This document shows, piece after piece, positions 9,521 through 20,600 of a stretch of DNA of 64,000 bases (the first letter of the stretch is position 1; the number at the start of each line of letters is the position of its first letter). This DNA is from Bacteroidia bacterium (GTDB lineage Bacteria; Bacteroidota; Bacteroidia; Flavobacteriales; Flavobacteriaceae). The stretch lies in contig JAUIGO010000009.1 of the NCBI GenBank assembly GCA_030429955.1, forward strand, positions 1 through 64,000, written 5' to 3'. The translations under genes were made by a program, and so were the position numbers. The notes beneath the pieces were generated by a model. That model had not been told where the DNA came from. It searched no databases and saw only the letters and a program-made list of their open reading frames with translations.

Positions 9521-12500
9521 ATGAAAAATATTACATTTTTATTAAGACTATCTATACTAATATTTGGTCTTATATCTGCGCAAAATGTTTTTTCACAATC
9601 ATTTATCTGGTCAGAAAATTTTACCTATTCAAATGGTACAACCGTAGGTACTGGAAATAGGTGGACACTTACAACAAGTGGTACACCTACTGTTTTTGCA
9701 GTATCAGGCAATAGGTTTATAGCACAAAACACAAATGCTGTTGAACAAGTGCTACAGACAGAAGTAATAAATATTTCCAATTTTACAAATATTGAGTTAA
9801 ATGTGGATGTATTTAAAGTAGCAGGCACAATGGAGCCTGATGATTATGTAAATGTGTTTTATAAGCTAAACGGAGGAAGTGAAGTCGCTTTTGCAACAAA
9901 CGGTACTAACTATGATGATTTTCCAAACAGAACTGCTACACAAACAGGATTAAATGGAACAACAATACAAATAATTGTACGAATTAAAGATGGTACTGGA
10001 GGAGGTGAAATTTACGGTATTGATAATATAACTGTAGAAGGAATTACAAATACAACAATAGCTACCTTTGGCCCAGATGGAGATTGGAGATACCTAGACG
10101 ATGGCTCTGACCAAGGAACCGCATGGAGAGCAACAGCTTTTGACGATTCTTCTTGGTCATCAGGAAATGCAGAGCTAGGTTTTGGTGATGGTGATGAGAA
10201 CACAACAATTAATGATGTCAGCCAAATAACAAACTACTTTAGAAAGGCATTTACAGTTACTCCTTCTCAAGCCGCTGAAGCATTATTAACTTTAAACGCA
10301 AAACGCGATGATGGTATGGTTGTATATGTTAATGGTACAGAAGTATGGCGCGATTATATGCCAACAGGAACCATAAACTACAACACACAAGCAACTACTT
10401 ATGTACCAGACGATGGTGATGATTGGCAAACTTTAAACATTCCCAATGTGCTTGTAGCTGGAACAAATGTCATTGCTGTAGAAATACACCAAAATAGCCC
10501 TACCAGTTCAGATGTTAGCTTTAATTTTGATATTAGTGTAAGCACACCTATAGCCACTATAGATACTTTTGGTCCCAACGGCTCATGGAGATATCTAGAC
10601 GATGGTTCTAACCAAGGAACTGCATGGAGAGCATCAGCTTTTGATGATTCATCATGGAATTTCGGATATGCAGAATTAGGTTTTGGTGATGGTGATGAAG
10701 CAACAGTAGTAGCAAATGTTAACCAAATGACTACCTATTTCAGGAAAACCGTTAACGTTTCTGCAGATGAAGCTTCCATGGCACGTATGATTTTAGATTT
10801 AACCTATGATGATGGAGCTGTCGTTTATATAAATGGTACAGAAGTTTGGCGTGTTAATATGCCAGGAGGCACCATAAACTATTTAACGGCTTCTTCTTCA
10901 GATAGTGGTGATAACGCTACAGCATCAATCACTTTAGCAAACACTTTAATAAGTGGTGATAACGTGATAGCTGTTGAGATACATCAAAGAACTTCAACTA
11001 GTAGCGATATAAGTTTTAATTTTGATATAGAACTCGATGATACTATTATATATGCCAATGGCCCTTGGTATTATTTAGACGATGGTACAAACCAAGGTAC
11101 AGCATGGCAAACTGCAGATGTAACTCCCTCTGGAGCCAATTGGGCTTCTGGCAATGCAGAACTTGGCTATGGAGATGGAGATGAAACCACTGTAGTGAGT
11201 TATGGCCCAAGTTCATCAAACAAATATCCAACAACATATTTTAGAAAAACAGTTAATGTATCAGCTTCTCAAGCCGCCAACTCAACCTTAACCATGAAAG
11301 CTATCAGAGATGACGGTATGGTAGTTTATATAAACGGAGCTGAAGTATGGAGAGATGGAATGCCTACCACATTCGATTATTTAACTTATGCCAATGTAAC
11401 CATTGGTGGGGCAGACGAGTCTACTTGGATCACTTCCAAAATACTTAATGTTTTAAATGCTGGCATCAACGAAATTGCAGTAGAAATACATCAAACCAAT
11501 GCGTCCAGTTCCGACCTTAGTTTCAATTTTGAAATGTTTACAGACAATACTTTTATTTTCATTCCACCAACACAACCAGACAACGATGGTGATGGCATTG
11601 CAGATTATAAAGACACAGATGATGATAACGATGGTATTACTGATTTAGTTGAAGGTTGTCACTCTGGGCAATTGGAAGACTTAAACTCAGATCCTTTTGG
11701 TGCTGGAAATGAAGAATCCCTTACCTTTCCTATATCAACACCTTTAACTGATGGTAATCAGATAACGTATACCACTACAGGTACTTTTGACGATTTAACA
11801 AGTTACGATGCTGGAGACCATGGATGGTCAATACGTGCTCATGGTCCAAATACGGCAGGTACGTTAACAATGACTTTTGATACCGCTGTGGACAATTTAA
11901 GCTTCAGGTTAATCGATTTTGATGAAAACGAAACATGGACAGTCAATGCCTATGATGATACAAATACTCTGGTAGATTTAACAACAGATGCTGATGTTTA
12001 TTTTTTAGGATCTTACATCCAGCAATCAGGAAATACATTTACAGATTCAACAAATGGTTTAAGTACCAATCATAATGGAGAAGACATAAATAGTGATATT
12101 TATGGTACAGCCTATTTCTATTTTCCAGTTCTAAAAATAAGTAGAATTGAGTTTGTTGTAGATCAGCCTGATGGGTCAACCATACGCTTGGCAGCCATAC
12201 AATATTGCGATTTAGATACTGATGGTGATACCATTGAAGATTATCATGATTTAGATAGTGACAATGATGGTATTCCAGACCTTGTTGAAGCCGGTGGAAC
12301 AGATATTAACGGTAACGGAACTGTTAATGTTCTAACAGATACTGATGGTGATGGTTTGGTAGATGATTATGACAATGATGCAAACAATTATAACTTTGGA
12401 GAAATCTCTAAACTAGCATCAAAGTATGATTTTGATGGCGATGGCATCATTAATAGTATTGATTTAGATAGTGATAATGATGGTATTCTTGACATTATAG

Positions 12501-15500
12501 AAATTGGCAGTACTGATGCTGATGCTAATGGAATGATAGATGGGTTTACAGACTCAGACCTTAATGGTTATCACGATTCTTATGATGGTGCTGGAAGTAG
12601 ATTACTAACTGGTACTGATACAGATGCTGATGGATTGCCAAACAGCTATCCTACAGCAAATGCTGATGGTACTGGGTTTCCTAACTTTTTAGATATAGAT
12701 TCCGACGATGATGGTATAACAGATAACACCGAAGCTCAAGTAACATCATCCTTTATTGCTTATTCAGCAACAGATTCAGATGGAGATGGCATTTTAAATA
12801 TTTTTGACAACACCACCGGTTTCAGTGGTAATGGTCTTGTTCCTATAGATACTGATTTTGATTGTATTCCTGATTATTTAGATACAAATTCAGATGATGA
12901 TTTAGAAAACGATATCATTGAAGGTCATGACACTAATGGTGATGGTGTAGTAAATGGTAGTGATTCACCAAATGCAGATACTGGCTTATTCAGTGGAACT
13001 GATACAGATGGAGACGGATTAGATGATGGCTTTGACAATAACGATGCAACTTTCAATGCAACCAACTCAAGTTTGCAGCCTACATCACACCCAATATTTG
13101 ATGGGTTGTATGACAGAGACTGGAGAGCATCCAACTCACCGATAGATTTTGACGGAACTGACGATTTTATAGATTTTGGCGATAACCATGACTTTACTGG
13201 TTCATTCTCTCTTGAAGCTTGGGTGTTACAACAAACATCTCCAGCATCAGAAGCAACCATAATGTCTAAAGCTGATGCAAAATCAGGAAACAGACGCGGT
13301 TATCAACTTACAATCAATTCTTCAAACCTTCCAAATTTGACTTGGTACAATGCCTCAGGTACAGCAGTTCTAAATATTACTTCTGCACATCCTATAACGA
13401 ACAATAAATGGTATCATATTGCGGCAACCTATAATGGTTCAACAGCAAAATTATATGTTGATGGTCTTGAAGTTGCCTCAGGAACAACAGGAACTGCACC
13501 TTCAAACGGAACAGAAAAATTCATGATTGGCGCCATGTACGATAGTGATGACGCTTGTTCTGGAGCTACCAAATATTTCAATGGATATATAGATGAAGTT
13601 AGACTTTGGGATGTTGCCCTATCGCCTACTCAATTAAGAGAAATGATGAATCAGGAAATACAAAATACAGGCGGAAACGTTAGAGGCTTAGTAATTCCTA
13701 AAAACATCTCATCCCTAAATTGGTCCGGATTAAAAGGGTACTATCCAATGAATGCAGGAATAGCAGTTGACCAATCTGGAAACGCAAAGAATGGCTTTCC
13801 AAAGCATATCAATTCAACACAATTACAAACAGCTCCATTACCATACACTACTGTAAGAAATGGAACTTGGAAAGATACAGATGCCTCTACTCCTTGGACT
13901 TACGGAAATACGGTTTGGAACGCACCAAACAGCTTAGGCATTGATGATGCAACATTGATTGATTGGAACATTGTTGAGACTAATCACGATGTCATGATAG
14001 AAACCAATACCAAACTTGGCAGAGAACGTAAAGTACTAGGTTTAAAAGTACTTTCCAATGAATTGTTACTTGAAGGTGATAATGCTTCAGGAACAGGAAA
14101 CGGTCTTACAGTAACCAGTTACTTAGAACTAAATGGTGAAATAGATCTAGATGGCGAATCTCAGCTCATACAAACTGTTGGCAGTGATTTAGTTGTAGGT
14201 ACATCAGGAAAATTATATCGTGATCAACAAGGTACAGCAGATACCTATACCTATAACTATTGGTCTTCTCCTGTAGGAATTACAGATCAAGAAACTAATG
14301 AGTATAGTTATAAACTACCACAAGTAATGAAAGATGGAACTTTGAACATCAATTTTATTACTTCAGGCTACAATGGCACAAACACATCTCCTATTGGTCT
14401 TGCAGATTATTGGATATGGAAGTTTGCAAATCAAACCGATGATGACTATTCCTCTTGGCAGCACGTAAAAAGCACAGGCGATATTTTTGCAGGTGAAGGT
14501 TTTACCATGAAAGGTCCTGGAACTGGAAGTATTATTACAGATCAAAACTATGTGTTTAGCGGAAAACCAAATAATGGAGATATTAATCTTACCATAAATT
14601 CTGGTAATGATTATTTAGTAGGTAATCCATATCCATCAGCCATTGATGCTTATCAGTTTATTAATGATAATAGTGCTTCAATTACTGGAACACTTTATTT
14701 CTGGGAACATTGGGGAGGAGGTTCTCATATTTTAACAAATTATCAAGGTGGTTATCACGAATTAAACCTATCTGGTATGACTACTGCAGCAACTATAGGA
14801 ACCAATGATCCTGATGTTGGGTCTGGAGGAACACCTTTAAAAGCACCTGGAAATTATATTCCAGTGAGTCAAGGATTCTTCGTGGTTGCTAGCGGATCTG
14901 GCGGTTCTATAAACTTCAATAATGGCCAACGTATCTTCCATAAGGAAAGCAGTGGTAATTCAACTTTTGTTGAAAACCATGATGCATCATATAATATTTC
15001 TGTAAATGGAAATTCAAACAATGAAGACAGTTATGCCATTGAAGATACAAGGTTAAAACTTAGAATTGGATTCAACTCTATAAATACCATTAGACGTCAA
15101 TTGCTTGCAACAGTAGATGCAAACGCAACAGCAAATATAGATTGGGGCTATGACGGAATGAACAATGAAGACCAAATGGATGATATGTACTGGTTAATAG
15201 AGGACAAAAAGTTTGTTATACAAGGTATTGATGCTATTACAGAACAGACCATTTTACCACTTGGTATCCATACAAATAGTGATGGATTAAATAGCATTGT
15301 TTTAGATAAACTTGAGAATGCACCAGAAAACCTAAATGTGTTTTTACACGATAAAGAATTAGGCATCTACCACAATCTAAAAAACAGTACCTATGAAATT
15401 TACATACCAGCTGGTGAATATCTTGAGCGTTTTGAAATTACATTCTCAAATCAAGATGCATTGAGTATAAATGAAAATGAACTCAATAAATTAGATGTAC

Positions 15501-15724
15501 ATTACTCAAACGCTATTGAAAGTATCGTATTGATAAACCCAACATTACAAACAATAAAGTCTATTGAAATTGCTAATGTTCTAGGGCAAACAATACATAC
15601 AATCAATAATATATCCAATGAAAATTATAAAGAAATAGAAATTAAAAATTTAAGTTCTGGTACTTATATTATCAATTTAAAAACCGAAACTGGAACTATA
15701 ACCAAAAAAGTGTTAGTTGAATAA
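9521..15724 (+). CDS. Giant multidomain surface protein, LamG/TSP3-type adhesin-like, T9SS substrate
   Basis: This is a 2067-residue exported protein. After the signal peptide (to about residue 26, VFSQ) comes a beta-rich domain (about 28-175). Three copies of the domain also found in the neighbouring metallophosphoesterases follow (about 181-340, 345-505, 508-680), with DDGMVVYINGTEVW and AVEIHQ signatures. An Asp/Gly-rich calcium-binding segment (about 685-715) and an unassigned beta domain (about 715-900) come next. A long TSP3-like acidic region (about 900-1190, DLDSDNDGIPDLVEAG) precedes a LamG/concanavalin-A-like domain (about 1205-1385, KWYHIAATYNGSTAKLYVDG). A conserved flavobacterial C-terminal region (YNYWSSPVG, about 1575) leads to a type A T9SS sorting domain (about 1986-2067). 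No enzyme motif is visible. Carbohydrate or surface adhesion is inferred from the domain types. The C-terminal half is clearly homologous to the gene at 17680-22698. Confidence 0.88.
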   Translation: MKNITFLLRLSILIFGLISAQNVFSQSFIWSENFTYSNGTTVGTGNRWTLTTSGTPTVFAVSGNRFIAQNTNAVEQVLQTEVINISNFTNIELNVDVFKVAGTMEPDDYVNVFYKLNGGSEVAFATNGTNYDDFPNRTATQTGLNGTTIQIIVRIKDGTGGGEIYGIDNITVEGITNTTIATFGPDGDWRYLDDGSDQGTAWRATAFDDSSWSSGNAELGFGDGDENTTINDVSQITNYFRKAFTVTPSQAAEALLTLNAKRDDGMVVYVNGTEVWRDYMPTGTINYNTQATTYVPDDGDDWQTLNIPNVLVAGTNVIAVEIHQNSPTSSDVSFNFDISVSTPIATIDTFGPNGSWRYLDDGSNQGTAWRASAFDDSSWNFGYAELGFGDGDEATVVANVNQMTTYFRKTVNVSADEASMARMILDLTYDDGAVVYINGTEVWRVNMPGGTINYLTASSSDSGDNATASITLANTLISGDNVIAVEIHQRTSTSSDISFNFDIELDDTIIYANGPWYYLDDGTNQGTAWQTADVTPSGANWASGNAELGYGDGDETTVVSYGPSSSNKYPTTYFRKTVNVSASQAANSTLTMKAIRDDGMVVYINGAEVWRDGMPTTFDYLTYANVTIGGADESTWITSKILNVLNAGINEIAVEIHQTNASSSDLSFNFEMFTDNTFIFIPPTQPDNDGDGIADYKDTDDDNDGITDLVEGCHSGQLEDLNSDPFGAGNEESLTFPISTPLTDGNQITYTTTGTFDDLTSYDAGDHGWSIRAHGPNTAGTLTMTFDTAVDNLSFRLIDFDENETWTVNAYDDTNTLVDLTTDADVYFLGSYIQQSGNTFTDSTNGLSTNHNGEDINSDIYGTAYFYFPVLKISRIEFVVDQPDGSTIRLAAIQYCDLDTDGDTIEDYHDLDSDNDGIPDLVEAGGTDINGNGTVNVLTDTDGDGLVDDYDNDANNYNFGEISKLASKYDFDGDGIINSIDLDSDNDGILDIIEIGSTDADANGMIDGFTDSDLNGYHDSYDGAGSRLLTGTDTDADGLPNSYPTANADGTGFPNFLDIDSDDDGITDNTEAQVTSSFIAYSATDSDGDGILNIFDNTTGFSGNGLVPIDTDFDCIPDYLDTNSDDDLENDIIEGHDTNGDGVVNGSDSPNADTGLFSGTDTDGDGLDDGFDNNDATFNATNSSLQPTSHPIFDGLYDRDWRASNSPIDFDGTDDFIDFGDNHDFTGSFSLEAWVLQQTSPASEATIMSKADAKSGNRRGYQLTINSSNLPNLTWYNASGTAVLNITSAHPITNNKWYHIAATYNGSTAKLYVDGLEVASGTTGTAPSNGTEKFMIGAMYDSDDACSGATKYFNGYIDEVRLWDVALSPTQLREMMNQEIQNTGGNVRGLVIPKNISSLNWSGLKGYYPMNAGIAVDQSGNAKNGFPKHINSTQLQTAPLPYTTVRNGTWKDTDASTPWTYGNTVWNAPNSLGIDDATLIDWNIVETNHDVMIETNTKLGRERKVLGLKVLSNELLLEGDNASGTGNGLTVTSYLELNGEIDLDGESQLIQTVGSDLVVGTSGKLYRDQQGTADTYTYNYWSSPVGITDQETNEYSYKLPQVMKDGTLNINFITSGYNGTNTSPIGLADYWIWKFANQTDDDYSSWQHVKSTGDIFAGEGFTMKGPGTGSIITDQNYVFSGKPNNGDINLTINSGNDYLVGNPYPSAIDAYQFINDNSASITGTLYFWEHWGGGSHILTNYQGGYHELNLSGMTTAATIGTNDPDVGSGGTPLKAPGNYIPVSQGFFVVASGSGGSINFNNGQRIFHKESSGNSTFVENHDASYNISVNGNSNNEDSYAIEDTRLKLRIGFNSINTIRRQLLATVDANATANIDWGYDGMNNEDQMDDMYWLIEDKKFVIQGIDAITEQTILPLGIHTNSDGLNSIVLDKLENAPENLNVFLHDKELGIYHNLKNSTYEIYIPAGEYLERFEITFSNQDALSINENELNKLDVHYSNAIESIVLINPTLQTIKSIEIANVLGQTIHTINNISNENYKEIEIKNLSSGTYIINLKTETGTITKKVLVE

Positions 15725-15751
15725 AAATTGAAATTAAATTTTACTAAACTG

Positions 15752-15786
15752 AAAAAGCTCTAATTAGTCATTAGAGCTTTTTTTGC
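15752..15786 (+). terminator. Terminator after the 2067-aa surface protein gene
   Basis: A 12-bp perfect stem AAAAAGCTCTAA / TTAGAGCTTTTT with a 7-nt loop is followed by a T run. A near-copy follows the paralogous gene at 22734-22767, with a compensatory base-pair change (CTCTAA/TTAGAG against CTCCAA/TTGGAG). Confidence 0.85.
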
Positions 15787-15835
15787 ATTTTATCCGATTT
15801 TTTGAACATTTTATCGATTATTAAATTAAATTTAC

Positions 15836-15843
15836 TATATTTG
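15836..15843 (+). promoter_or_regulatory. -7 promoter box before the sugar dehydrogenase gene
   Basis: TATATTTG matches the Bacteroidota -7 consensus TAnnTTTG and lies 35 bp before the ATG at 15879. I see no TTG at the ideal -33 distance. Confidence 0.5.
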
Positions 15844-15878
15844 AATCATTGATTATTAATCAATTAACCTCAAATCTC

Positions 15879-17555
15879 ATGAAAAGAATTACTTTATTAT
15901 GTATAATACTGTTTTGTGGCTTTGTTCTTCATGCACAAAACCCTATAACAAATGGTTCAGATTGGACAGTAACCAATATCACAGTTGATAATGAACTAGA
16001 TTATCCTAACACAATAATTTATGGTCCTGATAATAATCTATGGATTACAGAACGCATTGGTAAAAAAGTGGTCAAAGTTAGTACAAGTGGTGGATCAAAA
16101 ACAACTATGTTAGACTTAACAAGTAAAGTCTATCAGAGTGCAGGACAAGATGGTTTAATGGGAATAGCCATTCATCCAGATTTATACACTGATATTAATA
16201 CCTCCACAAATAACTATGTTTATTTAGCTTATACTTATGATTTACCAGGAGGTGGTGTTAATAGATTATTAAGAATAGAACGTTATACATATAATTCTGG
16301 AACAGGTAACTTAAATAGCGGAAGCGCTACTACAATACTAGAAGGCATGGATGCTAGTAACGACCATAACTCTGGTAAACTACAAATTGGCCCAGATATG
16401 AAATTATATTACACTATTGGAGATCAAGGGGCTAATCAATTTGCAAATGCATGTAATGAGATTAGAGCACAATACCTTCCTACAAGTGATGGACAAACTT
16501 CTACAACAGGTGATAAATCAGATTATAAAGGAAAAATATTAAGAATGGAATTGGATGGAAGCATCCCTACCGACAATCCAATGTTAGGTGGCTTTAGAAC
16601 ACATGTATATACATTTGGTCATAGAAATCCGCAAGGTATTGTTTTTGGTTCAAATGGAAAGTTATATTCTTCAGAACATGGCCCAAAAGTAGATGACGAA
16701 TTAAATATTATAGAAGCTGGAAAAAACTATGGATGGCCAGAGATTGCAGGATATTACGATGATAATGGCTATGGCTATTGTAATTGGTCTAGTACTCCAG
16801 GAGGATGTAGTTCTAGTGGTTTTAGCGATCACAATTGTCCAAGTGGTGTTTCAAAAGTACCTGAAAGCACCTCAGGAATGCCTGCAAATTTTCAAGCACC
16901 TATTGGAACATATAACAGCACAACAGCAACAGAACCTTCAGGTGGTTGGTTAACGTGGCCTACAGTCGGTCCTTCAAGTATAGATATCTATGAAGGTGGA
17001 CAAATTCCAGGTTGGGGAACTTCTTTATTAATTCCAACATTAAAAAGAGGCACGATTTTTAGAACAAAATTAAACGCTTCTGGTGATGCATTGGAAGATG
17101 GCACTTATGAAGAATTTCATTCATCTAATGATCGTTACAGAGATATCTGTTTTGATCCAGATGGCGTTACAATCTATGCTGTTACAGATAATACTGGTGG
17201 AACTTCTGGACCTTCTGGAACCTCTGGTGTAACTATAGAAAACCCTGGAGTAATAGTTAAAATACAATTCATTGGTACAACTTTAAGCACGAGTGAATTG
17301 ACACAAAATTTTAGTTTCAATGTTATACCTAATCCTGCAAAGGAAAGTTTTAAAATTGATTATAAAGGGCAAGATTTCAGCAATATAAATATTAGTGTAA
17401 TTGATATTCAAGGTAGAATTATAAAAAAACTTGATAACATTAATAACAAACTGAATATCAATATATCTGAATTATCAAATGGTGTTTATTTTGTCAAATT
17501 ATATAATGAAAACACTAAGGAAATAGGAACTAAAAAATTAATTATTAAAAAATAG
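15879..17555 (+). CDS. Secreted PQQ-type glucose/sorbosone dehydrogenase family protein with T9SS sorting domain
   Basis: This is a 558-residue exported beta-propeller protein. A signal peptide (MKRITLLCIILFCGFVLHAQ) precedes a soluble aldose sugar dehydrogenase-like domain (about 25-470). Family signatures are WITERIG near the start, GLMGIAIHP, KLQIGPDMKLYYTIGDQG, GHRNPQGIVF, SSEHGPKVDDELN and GKNYGWPEI. These place it in the GSDH (glucose/sorbosone dehydrogenase) family, which oxidises sugars with PQQ, although not every member is proven active. A type A T9SS sorting domain (about 480-558) ends the protein. The ATG at 15879 was chosen over a TTG at 15849 that would put 10 polar residues before the signal peptide. 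It is a single gene between two giant paralogues, and its substrate is not predictable. Confidence 0.87.
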   Translation: MKRITLLCIILFCGFVLHAQNPITNGSDWTVTNITVDNELDYPNTIIYGPDNNLWITERIGKKVVKVSTSGGSKTTMLDLTSKVYQSAGQDGLMGIAIHPDLYTDINTSTNNYVYLAYTYDLPGGGVNRLLRIERYTYNSGTGNLNSGSATTILEGMDASNDHNSGKLQIGPDMKLYYTIGDQGANQFANACNEIRAQYLPTSDGQTSTTGDKSDYKGKILRMELDGSIPTDNPMLGGFRTHVYTFGHRNPQGIVFGSNGKLYSSEHGPKVDDELNIIEAGKNYGWPEIAGYYDDNGYGYCNWSSTPGGCSSSGFSDHNCPSGVSKVPESTSGMPANFQAPIGTYNSTTATEPSGGWLTWPTVGPSSIDIYEGGQIPGWGTSLLIPTLKRGTIFRTKLNASGDALEDGTYEEFHSSNDRYRDICFDPDGVTIYAVTDNTGGTSGPSGTSGVTIENPGVIVKIQFIGTTLSTSELTQNFSFNVIPNPAKESFKIDYKGQDFSNINISVIDIQGRIIKKLDNINNKLNINISELSNGVYFVKLYNENTKEIGTKKLIIKK

Positions 17556-17679
17556 TAAAAGACAGTGTTTTTGATGTATTTCAATGAATATTTTTGATTT
17601 ACAGTTAGTTACACTTTATTTTCAAAATATTAAAGCCCTTATTTTAAGTTAATTAGCCCCAACTAATACTTAACCGCTT

Positions 17680-20600
17680 ATGAAAAATTATACTTACTTC
17701 GCTAGGTTGATAATTCCTATTGTAGGAATACTTTGCACATATAGTTCTTTTTCTCAAACTTGCATATCAACTTACCCATACACAGAAAGTTTTGAAACTG
17801 GAATAGGTTTATGGTCTCAACCTACAACTGACAACTTTGATTGGACAAGAAATAGCGGAGGTACACCTTCTGGGTCAACAGGTCCATCCTTAGCGAGTCA
17901 CGGTATTCAATATATGTATACTGAGGCTACTTCAAATTATAATAATACTTCATATTTTGTAAGCCCATGTTTCGATCTTACAAATGCCACTACAGCTACA
18001 TTTTCATTTTGGTATCATATGTATGGTGCAGATATGGGAAATTTATACTTAGAATTAAGTACAAACAATGGCTCTACCTATCCAAATCTATTAGTTCAAC
18101 TAATTGGTCAGGATCAAACTTCATATGGTGATGCATGGAAGCAGGTAACTATAAATTTATCAGCTTATATAGGTCAAAATATAAAAATACGCTTCAGGGG
18201 TGTTACTGGTAATGCATATAGAAGTGACATGGCAATTGATAATGTAAGTATGACTGCTACAATACCACCAGGTCCAGAAATTGATTTAAAAGGAAAAGGT
18301 ATTTCTATTGCTGATGGAGATACATCTCCCTCTAATCTAGACGACACAGATTTTGGAACTTCTAACATTGGAAACACAATTAATAGAACCTTTACAATTC
18401 ATAATTTAGGAACTACTAATTTAACCATTTCTAGTATCACACTTTCAAATGCCATTGATTTTTCAATTACAGGAACTCCCTACTCCACTCCTATTGCTCC
18501 ATCAGGAAATACAACTTTTACTGTAACATTTAACACTCTATTATTAGGTGCAAAAACAAGTACAATTACAATAGTAAATAACGATACCAATGAATCCATT
18601 TACAATTTTGATATCAAAGCAGAAGCCGAACAAAACTTTTTTGACAGTGATGGCGATGGTGTTTTTGATAATATTGATATAGATGATGATAATGATGGAA
18701 TAATAGATTCTGAAGAACAAAACTCATGCGAAAATTCTTCAATATCAATAAGTGCTAATTACAAATTCTTAAATGAAACTTTTGGATCTGGCAACAGAGC
18801 TATGATTAATACAACATATGATGCTACTACGACTTATTGTTATGAAGATGGTGCAGGTTCAGGATGTTTTGGTGGTATTGATTTAAATGATGGTGAGTAC
18901 ACAGTATATTATAAAGCTGCAGATGGAGATGGTACTAACGATACTCCTAATGGTGAAGTTGCTTCTTGGGCTGATACCTATTGGTACACAGGGGAAGATC
19001 ATACTCCTGGAGATACTAACGGAAGAATGGCAATGTTTAACGCTTCTTATGATCCTGGTGTTTTTTATACAGCAAATATAACTGGCGCTTTACCAAATGT
19101 TCCGGTTACCTATAGTTTTTGGGTAATCAATTTAGATAGAACTGATGCGCCTGGAATAGCTACAAGGCTACGTCCAAATATTCTAGTTGAGTTTAGAGAT
19201 ATTGACGATAATGTTTTGGCATCAATAACTACTGGAGATATTGATCCAACAACTGTTGGCAACGCAGCTGGAGACTGGTATCAGTTTACAGCCGATTTAA
19301 CTTTTGCAGTAGATCAATTTAATGTTTACTTTATAAATAATGAAACAGGAGGTCTAGGTAATGACTTAGCTATTGATGATATAGTCATCTCTCAAACACT
19401 TTGTGATACTGACAGCGACGGTGTTGCAGATGTTTTTGATCTGGATGCCGATAATGATGGTATTCCCGATGTAGTAGAAGCTGGCTTAGGTACCTTTAGT
19501 GAAGGCAAAGCTACTTTAACTGGTGTAGGAAGTTGGATTGATGTTAATGGAAATGGAATGCATGACTTAGTTGAAGGAAACATCACTCTTGATAGTGATG
19601 GAGATGGCACACCAAATTTTTTAGATCTTGATAGTGACAACGATGCTATCTTTGATGTAGATGAGTCAGGTGCTGGAAACTCCGGAAATCCATCATATCA
19701 AAATGGTGATGGCGACATCACTGGTGATGGTGTTGGTGATGGTTCAGATTCAGATAACTTTAGAGAAACTGATGTTGATTCTGATGGAACAATTGAATAT
19801 TACACCGATGGTATTTTAGATATTTATGATTATTTCAACGGAACTGATTATCCAACTTCCTATGGGAATACTAATCAAGGGCTTGGTCATACTTATTATG
19901 TGTTAGACACAGATAGTGACGGGCTTCCAGATTATATGGATATAACATCAGATGGAGCAACTTACGATATTTCACATACACTCTATGCAAGTCTAGATAG
20001 CAATAATGATGGTGTTATTGATGGTCCTGGAACTGTTTATCCAAATGGCCAAATTGATGATGCAGAAGGAGATGGAATTTTAGACGCGTTCGACACAAGC
20101 GATTCAACATTTGGTTCTCCAAGAGATTTAGACAGAAAACTCCACTTATATTTTGATGGTCGTAATGATTATGCAGATGATATTAACGTTATTGATGGAT
20201 GGAGTGAAGCCACATTGATGACATGGATAAAAATAGATCCTTCTGCAACTGGAACACAAATAATTGCTGGTCAAGATGAATTTTACTTTCAGCTTAATGC
20301 AAACAAAAGTGTAACCGCTAATGCAAATGGCTCAACCGTTACAACTGGAACAAATTTAAATACTAATCAATGGTATCATATTGCTGCTACTTACAGTAGT
20401 ACTGATAATATATTCAGACTTTATAAAAATGGCCTAGAAGTTGGAAATACTGCTATTTCAGGATCTTTACCTAGTGATGCTTCAAGCTTCACTATTGGTA
20501 GAGAACCAGATACCAATAGTAAGTACTATCATGGATATATTGATGAGCTTCGAGTATTTAATAAAGCCTTAAGCGCTAATGAAATTCAAAAAATGGTGTA

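Noticed and set aside
12925-13260. Minus-strand open frame of 111 codons inside the giant surface gene
   Set aside because: It is antisense to an Asp/Ser-rich coding region with no start context or domain; a frame shadow.
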